Assembly: GCF_002777255.1 (NCBI RefSeq)
Contig: NZ_CP017634.1
Coordinates: forward strand, 2,306,903 to 2,370,902
Origin: Candidatus Formimonas warabiya
Lineage (GTDB): Bacteria; Bacillota; Dehalobacteriia; Dehalobacteriales; Dehalobacteriaceae
Reading direction: 5' to 3'
Length of the DNA stretch: 64,000 bases
Shown here: in pieces, positions 45,482 through 51,601 of the stretch
Position numbering within the stretch: position 1 is the stretch's first letter
How the letters are laid out: the number at the start of each line of letters is the position of its first letter
Notes under the pieces: model-generated
What the model was told of the DNA's origin: nothing
What the model saw: only the letters and a program-made list of their open reading frames with translations
Databases searched by the model: none
Program-made: the position numbers and the translations under genes

Positions 45482-46153
45482 TCAGCTGCCTGATTTTGAC
45501 AGGGCTGCTTTCTCATGAAAAATTTTCAGACATAATTCCGTGCCGGCAGAGCAATTCTTGACCCAGTAATGGGCTCCGGTATAACTGCATACCTGCTCAT
45601 TGACCAGACCCCCGATAATCACTTTGGTCTTAGGGAAGAGAGAGCTTTTCTTCAACAAAAGGACCGTTTTCTTCATGGAATCATAGGCATCGGAAATTAA
45701 ACCGGACATACAGAGAATGGGCGCCCCGGTTTCCTCCATTTTTTGCACAAACAACCTGGGGGGAATATTGACACCCAGATCCAGTACCCTTAACCCGAAA
45801 TGCCGCATGGTGGCGATGGCGATGTTTTTGCCGATATCATGGATATCTTTTTCCACCGTGCCAAAAACCACTTGGGGATGGTCGGAAGGGATCCCCCCCT
45901 CCCGGTCGCCCAAAACAATTTCCTGAACATGCTTATAGATTTCCGCAGCCATAATTAAATCGGCCAAAAAGTATTTTCCTTGGTTATACATGGTGCCGAC
46001 AAGTTCCAGACCCGTTCTCACATCCTCCAAAAGAACAAAGGGATCAATTCCTTTGGTAAAACCGTGCTGGACCAGGGAAAGCGTCTTCTCCTCATCAATT
46101 CCGGTCACAGCAGAGACAATCATTTTTTGAACCGTCCGCACAAAACCCACCAA
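45482..46153 (-). CDS. Corrinoid (B12-binding) protein, MtbC/MtaC-like
   Basis: A 223-residue methyl carrier. A helical cap domain (residues 1-90) precedes a B12-binding Rossmann domain with the cobalt-ligand motif DIHDIGKNI near residue 115, then SGLIS and GGLV. Second corrinoid protein of the operon. Divergence from the MtbC-like protein at 48096 suggests a different methyl donor or a regulatory version. Confidence 0.88.
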   Translation of the reverse strand: MVGFVRTVQKMIVSAVTGIDEEKTLSLVQHGFTKGIDPFVLLEDVRTGLELVGTMYNQGKYFLADLIMAAEIYKHVQEIVLGDREGGIPSDHPQVVFGTVEKDIHDIGKNIAIATMRHFGLRVLDLGVNIPPRLFVQKMEETGAPILCMSGLISDAYDSMKKTVLLLKKSSLFPKTKVIIGGLVNEQVCSYTGAHYWVKNCSAGTELCLKIFHEKAALSKSGS

Positions 46154-46157
46154 CTTT

Positions 46158-46883
46158 CTAAAAAGGATGAGATACTGCCGTCAGCGTAAAACGGTCCCCC
46201 CGGCAGATCATTTTTGACCAGCCGATGGGTTGATCGTTGGACGCATATATGATTTGTTCGACGCAGAGGGCGGGTAATCCTACTTTAGCTTCCAGCAGTT
46301 CCGCTTCTTCTTTCAACAAAATACTGGCAGAAACCTTAAAATTATTGCGCGCCGAGACCAGGTTTGTGTTTCGGGCGACCAAATCCGGGAAAGCGGCGTA
46401 TTCCATTTCCCGTTCCAAAAGAGGCACTCCTTTTACATAAGGAAGAAAACGGGAATCAACAGCCACAGGACCTTCGTCGGCAAGCAAAAGACGTTTCATC
46501 TTTAAGATCCTGGTTCCCGGGGACACCGCCAATTTTGCGGAGATTTTCCGGTCCGCCGCAATCACGCCCACGTCCAGCAGCTTCACCTGCAAGGTTTTGC
46601 TTTCGCCCAAAAGATTGTTTTCTGAGAAGCGCAGCACCAGGGTATCCATGCGCGGGACGGTGACAAAACTGCCTTTGCCCTGAATCGATTCAATAAACCC
46701 TTCTTTCGCGAGCAAAGCCACGCCCTGGCGCACCGTCATCCGGCTCACCTGGTACTGCTTGGCAAGCTGGGATTCCGAAGGAATCACATCTCCTGGTTTC
46801 AGTTCACCTGATTCAATTTTTTGTTTCAGATCTTCCGCCAGCCGGTAATAGGCCGGAATAAACGAAGAAACGGATTTCATCAA
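46158..46883 (-). CDS. GntR family regulator, HutC subfamily
   Basis: 241 residues: an N-terminal winged helix (LKPGDVIPSESQLAKQYQVSRMTVRQGVALLAKEGF) and a C-terminal UTRA ligand domain (residues 90-240). It is the fourth-last regulatory piece in the same operon it most likely controls; the GT-x-TA-x-AC operator typical of this family lies on the operon promoter at 48820-48845. The effector is unknown. Confidence 0.9.
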   Translation of the reverse strand: MMKSVSSFIPAYYRLAEDLKQKIESGELKPGDVIPSESQLAKQYQVSRMTVRQGVALLAKEGFIESIQGKGSFVTVPRMDTLVLRFSENNLLGESKTLQVKLLDVGVIAADRKISAKLAVSPGTRILKMKRLLLADEGPVAVDSRFLPYVKGVPLLEREMEYAAFPDLVARNTNLVSARNNFKVSASILLKEEAELLEAKVGLPALCVEQIIYASNDQPIGWSKMICRGDRFTLTAVSHPF

Positions 46884-46911
46884 TCATAACACTCCTACCA
46901 TAGAGATTTTT

Positions 46912-46982
46912 GAGACAGGGGACGGTTCTCTCTGTCGCAAAAGAACCGTACGCCAAGTGACGGAGAATCGTTCCCTGTCACA
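46912..46982. repeat. Fold-back element inside the methyltransferase operon
   Basis: GACAGGGGACGGTTCTC at the left pairs with GAGAATCGTTCCCTGTC at the right with two mismatches, around about 30 bases. It lies between the GntR and the methyltransferase gene and resembles the clostridial extragenic palindromes. Confidence 0.5.
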
Positions 46983-46985
46983 GTT

Positions 46986-48092
46986 TCAATCTTTTACCGC
47001 ATCGATCATCGCTTTGACATTTTCCGGCTTTGCATTGGGAGGAGTATCACAACCTTGGGCCAGAATAAACCCGGTCGGGCCAATTTCCCTGATCAAGCGC
47101 CGGCAATAGGCATGGACTTCTTCAGGGGTGCCCAAAGTAAGCATGGAGGCATGAACGTCGCCCATAATACACATGTGATCCCCCAATATTTCCTTGGCTT
47201 TAAAAATATCGGTGGTACCGTCCGGTGAAAATACGCATTTGGCCTTAGGGAGCTGGAGCAAGAAGGACAGGTCTCTGGTCCAGTTGGAATCAAAGTGCAG
47301 CACCGGGATCACTCCTTCTGCCGCTACCGCTTCCACCAGCTGCTGATAATAAGGGAAGACAAAGCGCTGCCACAACTTGGGAGACAAGAATTCACTGGCT
47401 GCCCGCCAGCCGCCTACCCACAGGGCAATCGGTTTCATGGTCCGGCACAGCTGCCGGGCATTTTCCAGGATCCAGGGCATGGAAGCATCCATGGCGGCCT
47501 GCACTTTATCAGGAATGCGGAACAAATCTTTCAGAAAAACCACCATGGACCGGGCCCCGCATAGCATTTCATAGGGAATGGTGACAATCACAGGGGAGAA
47601 GGGAACAATGCCCAGGTCGGCCGTGGCCTTAAAAGCCCCAGGAAAAGCGGCGTAAAAAGGCTGCAGTCGCTCCCCTAAATTATCCAGCCGATTCAGATAA
47701 AAATCATTTAAAAAATAATCAAAGCCCTTATCAATAATCACGTCATAGTCTTCTATTTTCATCAACTCAGCTTCTTCAACCTGCCACAGCTCATCATCCT
47801 CCAGCTCTTTGCCGGGAAACTTTACTTTGGACAGCCAAATGGTACTGAGAAGATTAGGGTTAAAAGCAATATGCTGGATGCCGTCTACCTGGCCCAGGCT
47901 GGTAAAGGATTTGAGCATTGTTTCGTTGGACAGCTCCGGGTGGGCACAAAATTCAGACAGCTTAATCCCCAGGTGCCGGGCACAAAAGGAATCCCCCAGG
48001 GGAACAATGGGAACCCGGTCCGGCTTTTCCAAAGCTACGGCCTTTTTGATCCTGTTCAACCTTTCATTATAGAGCTCCGCAACAGTTGCCAT
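46986..48092 (-). CDS. Uroporphyrinogen decarboxylase-family methyltransferase (MtaA/CmuA type)
   Basis: A 368-residue TIM-barrel protein of the MtaA/CmuA branch that moves methyl groups between a corrinoid protein and an acceptor. Zinc-site elements are HFDSNW, KCVFSPDGTTDI and AQGCDTPPNAKPENVKAM. The company of two corrinoid proteins and DUF1638, and the absence of heme genes, argue against true HemE. Methyl donor not identifiable. Confidence 0.87.
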   Translation of the reverse strand: MATVAELYNERLNRIKKAVALEKPDRVPIVPLGDSFCARHLGIKLSEFCAHPELSNETMLKSFTSLGQVDGIQHIAFNPNLLSTIWLSKVKFPGKELEDDELWQVEEAELMKIEDYDVIIDKGFDYFLNDFYLNRLDNLGERLQPFYAAFPGAFKATADLGIVPFSPVIVTIPYEMLCGARSMVVFLKDLFRIPDKVQAAMDASMPWILENARQLCRTMKPIALWVGGWRAASEFLSPKLWQRFVFPYYQQLVEAVAAEGVIPVLHFDSNWTRDLSFLLQLPKAKCVFSPDGTTDIFKAKEILGDHMCIMGDVHASMLTLGTPEEVHAYCRRLIREIGPTGFILAQGCDTPPNAKPENVKAMIDAVKD

Positions 48093-48095
48093 CTT

Positions 48096-48725
48096 TTATT
48101 CCACCCCCAGAACCTGTTTCGCTATTTTAACTCCGCTTGGCGCATCTTTACATAAGGCATCGGCCTTCACATAATCACAGGTCGCTTGTTCTACCGGACC
48201 GCCGCCGATCAGTACCTTGACGCTGCTTCTCAGTCCTTCTTCTTCTAAAGCAGCGATTGTTGCTCTCATTTTATCAAAGCAGGTGGTTAAGAGACAAGAA
48301 ATTCCTACAAAATCCGGCTGATGTGTCCGCACTGCTTCCACAAAGCGGGGAATGGGCACATCCACACCAAGATCAATCACCTGAAACCCATTACTGGCAA
48401 AAACCAGTGAGACAATATCTTTGCCGATATCGTGAATATCTCCGGCAACCGTTCCCAGCACAATGGTGCCGATGGTTTCCTTACTGACCGTCTGAAGCTT
48501 TTCCTGCAGCAAAGCAGTGGCATTTTTAAAAATATCCGCTGCCATAATCAGCTCTGAAAGATAATAGTCCTGGGACTGGTAGCGTTCTCCCACAATCGTC
48601 ATTCCGGCTTGTAATTCGTTAAAGATGCTTTCGGGAGAAACACCTTCTTGTAACTGCTGCTTGACTTGTTCAAACACGAGATCTTCTTGCAGATCCCCCA
48701 TGAAGCTTGCTAAAGAACTACTCAT
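48096..48725 (-). CDS. Corrinoid (B12-binding) protein, MtbC-like
   Basis: A 209-residue methyl carrier and first gene of the operon. The cap domain runs to about residue 85. The B12 domain has the DIHDIGKDI cobalt-ligand loop, ISCLL and the IGGGPVEQATCDYV glycine-rich base-binding region. Three bases separate it from the methyltransferase gene, which fits a MtbC/MtaA-like pair. Confidence 0.9.
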   Translation of the reverse strand: MSSSLASFMGDLQEDLVFEQVKQQLQEGVSPESIFNELQAGMTIVGERYQSQDYYLSELIMAADIFKNATALLQEKLQTVSKETIGTIVLGTVAGDIHDIGKDIVSLVFASNGFQVIDLGVDVPIPRFVEAVRTHQPDFVGISCLLTTCFDKMRATIAALEEEGLRSSVKVLIGGGPVEQATCDYVKADALCKDAPSGVKIAKQVLGVE

Positions 48726-48819
48726 TACGCGTCCCCTCTTTCTTTCTCTCTTTTGTCCCCATCTTTAAAGCCGGTCTTTTTTTCTTTCCTTTCTCTGATC
48801 CCACCTTCTTTCATCTTAA

Positions 48820-48868
48820 CTACTTGTCTAGACAACTAGATTTTATAATAAGATGGGCTACCTGTCAA
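48820..48868 (-). promoter_or_regulatory. Promoter and GntR operator of the corrinoid operon
   Basis: On the minus strand TTGACA (48863-48868) is followed by 17 bases and TAAAAT (48840-48845). Immediately downstream, TTGTCTAGACAA (48824-48835) is a perfect palindrome inside a 20-base near-palindrome, with the GT-x-TA-x-AC core of HutC/FadR-type sites. Binding would cover the start site, so the GntR gene of the operon is a likely repressor. Confidence 0.82.
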
Positions 48869-48924
48869 TCAATGAAGATTTTCATCACCCGGCAACCCGG
48901 TTGGGTACAGGATAAAAGACGAAA

Positions 48925-48965
48925 AATAAAAATAAGCTCCAGTAAGAAATTACTGAAGCTTTTTC
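48925..48965 (-). terminator. Terminator of the YhcN lipoprotein gene
   Basis: AGCTTCAGTAA / TTACTGGAGCT on the minus strand, then TATTTTTATTTTTC. Confidence 0.8.
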
Positions 48966-48977
48966 GCAGCAAGTGCT

Positions 48978-49511
48978 TTAGGGAGTCGTTTTTCTTGTTT
49001 TGGTACTTGTGGCTATCTCGTTCAAATCTTTTTGATAATCTTGAACCGGTTTTCCTTTAGCTATGCCGTCAGATATTTTACTCAAGCGCTGAAACAGATC
49101 CGGATCTGAGGTTACGTATACCGTGTTGATCAAAGGATCCATCGCGGCCACCTGTGAAAAAACCTTGATTTCAGTTGCTTCCTTTTTTGTCCGGTCTTCT
49201 AAATCCACCCCTACGTAAACCGTGTTTCCCGAAACAACTGCTGCACATTTTTTCACTCCGGAAACAGCATCCACTTTTTGGGTGATCTTGTTCGCCCGGG
49301 CAACGTCCTTTGATTTTTCTGTGGGGGTCTTTTTCGTTGCAGGCCCCAAAGGAGCTGCAGGGGTAGGAGCAGGTGCCTTCCTAGCCGGAGTAGGCACAAA
49401 ATAATTGGTTTGGTTGGGGGTAGGTTTTTTGGCCGGAGCACAACCAATAAAAATAGCGGAAACAAGTAAAAAAATCCCTGTCAAGATGCAGATTAGTTTT
49501 TTCGCATGCAC
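48978..49511 (-). CDS. YhcN/YlaJ family sporulation lipoprotein
   Basis: A 177-residue lipoprotein: signal sequence with lipobox FIGC near residue 23, a Pro/Ala/Lys-rich linker, then the YhcN/YlaJ domain (VARANKITQKVDAVSGVKKCAAVVSGNTVYVGVDL). Made in sporulating cells and placed in spore membranes. GTG at 49511 has AGGAGTGA at 6 bases. Single gene with its own terminator. Confidence 0.88.
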   Translation of the reverse strand: MHAKKLICILTGIFLLVSAIFIGCAPAKKPTPNQTNYFVPTPARKAPAPTPAAPLGPATKKTPTEKSKDVARANKITQKVDAVSGVKKCAAVVSGNTVYVGVDLEDRTKKEATEIKVFSQVAAMDPLINTVYVTSDPDLFQRLSKISDGIAKGKPVQDYQKDLNEIATSTKTRKTTP

Positions 49512-49644
49512 GCCAATCACTCCTAAAAAAGTTTTTTATTAGTACTATGGAGTGATGCCTGAAAAAATCCTGGTGTTTTATTGGCGCTTTTTACATTGTA
49601 ACTAATCATTTCCACCTTCTGCCATGACGGAAAAAAGGTCCGGG

Positions 49645-49686
49645 CAAAAAAACTCCTGCCCGAGAATCAAAGGCAGGAGTTTTTCT
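49645..49686 (-). terminator. Terminator of the tandem-peptide unit
   Basis: AAAACTCCTGCC / GGCAGGAGTTTTT around an 11-base loop. T-runs on both sides; on the minus strand it ends the peptide transcript. Confidence 0.8.
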
Positions 49687-49715
49687 ATGATCAGGTCGTT
49701 AAGCGTCGCCATAAT

Positions 49716-49793
49716 CTATTTCACCAGCAAATTGTTGCGCACCCCGTAATTGTGTTCCAGCATGTAAATATTATATTCAAAGCCTTCTGCCAT
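49716..49793 (-). CDS. 25-residue peptide, tandem copy 2
   Basis: Peptide MAEGFEYNIYMLEHNYGVRN followed by NLLVK. A good GAGGGAGGTG ribosome site is 6-8 bases before ATG. It is 22/25 identical to the copy at 49844. Six codon differences between the copies are synonymous and three are not, which is what selection on the protein sequence would leave. No cysteine, no signal-peptide core, no modifying enzyme within several kb. Function unknown; signalling or short structural peptide possible. Confidence 0.65.
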   Translation of the reverse strand: MAEGFEYNIYMLEHNYGVRNNLLVK

Positions 49794-49843
49794 TTTGTTC
49801 ACCTCCCTCACTTTTCTTACCAAGGATTTCGAGCAGGTTCCTA

Positions 49844-49921
49844 CTATTTAACCAACAAATTATTGCGCACCCCGTAATTGTGTTGCAACATGTAGATGTC
49901 ATATGCAAAACCTTCTGCCAT
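49844..49921 (-). CDS. 25-residue peptide, tandem copy 1
   Basis: Peptide MAEGFAYDIYMLQHNYGVRN followed by NLLVK. Preceded by AAGGGGGGTGAA, a very strong ribosome site, so heavy translation is likely. A plausible promoter -10 (TATAGAAT) lies at about 49974-49981 on the minus strand. Both peptides and the terminator at 49645 make one small transcription unit. Not recognised in any known family. Confidence 0.65.
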   Translation of the reverse strand: MAEGFAYDIYMLQHNYGVRNNLLVK

Positions 49922-50032
49922 TTGTATTCACCCCCCTTAGTCCTTGTGAGAGTTTTCACTTACCTTTGTCATCATTCTATAGCAAGAACCATGCCAACAA
50001 TCCAAAAAGGCCAAAACCCCGAATTTGCGCCA

Positions 50033-50225
50033 ATATACGAACAGAATAATTGTAGTATCGCCGGCAAATGTTCGTCATATCGAACGTAAAAAGAAGAATC
50101 TGTTCGCGCACAAGGAGTATTCGAAGGGGCATGTGTCCCAATTATTGAACGTGTTCGTTAGTTTGAACATATTTGGCATGATTCTGTAGCGCCTGGCGAA
50201 CTATCCTGCTCCAATTCCCTAACGA
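50033..50225. promoter_or_regulatory. Cluster of CGAAC/GTTCG motifs upstream of the peptide pair
   Basis: At least seven CGAAC- or GTTCG-type pentamers in 190 bases, including the inverted repeat GTTCG-TCATAT-CGAAC at 50070-50085 and GAACGTGTTC at 50148-50157. Spacing differs from the Gram-positive LexA box (CGAAC-4-GTTCG). It may be a multi-site operator. Otherwise nothing is seen in the 49922-50276 gap. Confidence 0.35.
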
Positions 50226-50273
50226 AAAAAAGGAACCTACCTGGTCCCCAAGCTTACCAATTCTCGTCTTGAA

Positions 50274-50300
50274 ATAAAAAAAGCGCACTGCGCTTTTTTC
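50274..50300 (-). terminator. Terminator of the HesB-like gene
   Basis: AAAAAAAGCGCA-CT-GCGCTTTTTT, short GC stem with A/T runs on both sides, 79 bases after the stop. Confidence 0.7.
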
Positions 50301-50336
50301 GAGATCCTGGTACAGGTTACCGGTACCGGGAAACAC
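50294..50336. repeat. Short dispersed repeat B
   Basis: TTTTTCGAGATCC, then GGTTACCGGTACCGGGAAACAC. Aligns with the element at 21249-21288 with a few gaps. Confidence 0.4.
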
Positions 50337-50378
50337 ATTACTATGACTTACTTGCTAATCCTTAAGAACCCTACAGAC

Positions 50379-50693
50379 CTAGTTTCTCTTACCGGATGCT
50401 ACCAATCTCTTCACAAACAGGAATTTTTCCATTGTTACCGTAATGGTCTTGTACATTTGGGGTAACCGGTCGTTATAGTACACCTCAATCTCATCGATAC
50501 AGTCCATATGGAAACTATCCATGTTAAACGATTCAACTTTACCTAGTCCCACGGACAGGTAGTGGGCATCCACCACGCAGCCGCACCCTCAACTTGTTCC
50601 TTGCCGCTTCTTCAGATGAATAACAATGGCATGATCCGCTCTTTTTTGATGTAAAATATACTCCCGTGCCGCCGGTTCAATATACAAATTCAC
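50379..50693 (-). CDS. HesB-like small selenoprotein (CC/Se-motif type) with in-frame TGA
   Basis: 104 residues from GTG 50693 to TAG, with TGA at codon 35 (50589-50591). Start is supported by AGGAGGTGA 8 bases upstream. N-terminal part: NLYIEPAAREYILHQKRADH; after the TGA the frame continues GCGCVVDAHYLSVGLG and ends TITVTMEKFLFVKRLVASG, the ending usual in HesB/IscA-like CC/Se proteins. The motif is Sec-x-Cys-x-Cys. A SECIS-type hairpin follows: stem GTGGTG / CACTAC, loop GATGCC beginning 19 bases after TGA, with a G at the loop start. An annotation that ignores Sec would only report the part after the TGA. Probable redox or metal carrier. Confidence 0.72.
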
Positions 50694-50870
50694 CAAAGTC
50701 ACCTCCTGTGTGAAATATATTTTATTATTTATCCCTAACAGACTTCTCACCATGCTTCACCTGGTCTTCTACCCATCATTATATCAGCAAAAAGGGGTTC
50801 CATCCATCCCGCTTCCCGTTTTACCTTCCGGATCAAATCAATCATCTTTGCAAAAAAAATATTTCTTGAA

Positions 50871-50922
50871 TTGACAAATACAAGTCCTTGATCATATAAT
50901 ACATATATACCCCCAGGGGGTA
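50871..50922 (+). promoter_or_regulatory. Consensus promoter with CsoR/CstR-type operator
   Basis: TTGACA at 50871-50876, 18-base spacer, TATAAT at 50895-50900, then the perfect palindrome TACCCCC-A-GGGGGTA at 50908-50922 covering the start site. G-tract palindromes of this kind bind CsoR-family repressors that sense Cu(I), sulfane sulfur or other metals. No csoR gene is in the window. Confidence 0.75.
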
Positions 50923-50944
50923 CTAAAAATAAGAGGTGCTCAAG

Positions 50945-51601
50945 ATGATCAAAACAAAAGACCGCTTTCATCAGTATGCTTGGGTGTTGTTAATCGCTTT
51001 TTGTAGCATTGGTTTAATCTATCCCGCCATCGGAGCCGTTGCTCTGGTTTGCATGCTCGCTCCGGTGCTATGGGGATTTTTTCAAGGCAGAATGTGGTGC
51101 GGAAATTTTTGTCCCAGAGGAAGTTTTAGCGATGTGATCTTAAAAAAATTCAGTCAAAAAAAACCGGTGCCGAAGTTTATCAAAAGCGGCTGGTTTCGAA
51201 ACTTGTTTTTGTTTCTTTTAATGAGTGCTTTTGCCCTCCAATTGGTTCTGTCCTGGGGTAACGCCTTCGCAACAGGAGCAGTATTCGTAAGAATGATTAT
51301 TATTACTACCATGCTGACAATTGTGTTAGATATCACCTTTTCTCACCGCACCTGGTGCAGAATCTGCCCCATGGGCAATCTGGCCCATTATGCCGCGAAA
51401 ACGAAAACACTGAAATCGAATTTGAGACAGATTACTTTTGATGCAGATAAATGTATCGGTTGTAAGGTTTGCTCCAAAAACTGCCCCATGGGTATTGACC
51501 TTTTAAGCCACAAAAGTCAGGGAAAAGTATTAGATGCTAATTGTTTAAAATGCAAGGTCTGCGTAGAAAAATGCCCCAGAAATTCCCTCTATGTCTCTTA
51601 A
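50945..51601 (+). CDS. Membrane 4Fe-4S binding protein (NapH/CcoG-like)
   Basis: 218 residues. Two N-terminal helices are followed by RMWCGNFCPRG, helices around FLFLLMSAFALQLVLSW and MIIITTMLTIVLDITF, then TWCRICPMG. Two ferredoxin clusters lie at the C-terminus (CIGCKVCSKNCPMG and CLKCKVCVEKCPRN). An electron-transfer module of the NapH type, carrying electrons at the membrane. ATG at 50945 with GAGGTG spacing 6-7. The CsoR-type operator ties it to copper or sulfur stress. Convergent with the dynamin-like gene (4-base overlap). Confidence 0.85.
   Translation: MIKTKDRFHQYAWVLLIAFCSIGLIYPAIGAVALVCMLAPVLWGFFQGRMWCGNFCPRGSFSDVILKKFSQKKPVPKFIKSGWFRNLFLFLLMSAFALQLVLSWGNAFATGAVFVRMIIITTMLTIVLDITFSHRTWCRICPMGNLAHYAAKTKTLKSNLRQITFDADKCIGCKVCSKNCPMGIDLLSHKSQGKVLDANCLKCKVCVEKCPRNSLYVS

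Noticed and set aside
49645-49686. Possible eighth fluoride riboswitch
   Set aside because: The ACTCCTGCC hairpin resembles riboswitch terminators, but no GATG loop or pseudoknot partner is present upstream; plain terminator.
50142-50336. 64-codon frame on the minus strand
   Set aside because: Overlaps the terminator, the dispersed repeat and the CGAAC cluster; no ribosome site.
50747-50971. 74-codon minus-strand frame
   Set aside because: Runs through the consensus promoter and CsoR-type operator of the 4Fe-4S gene; no coding signs.
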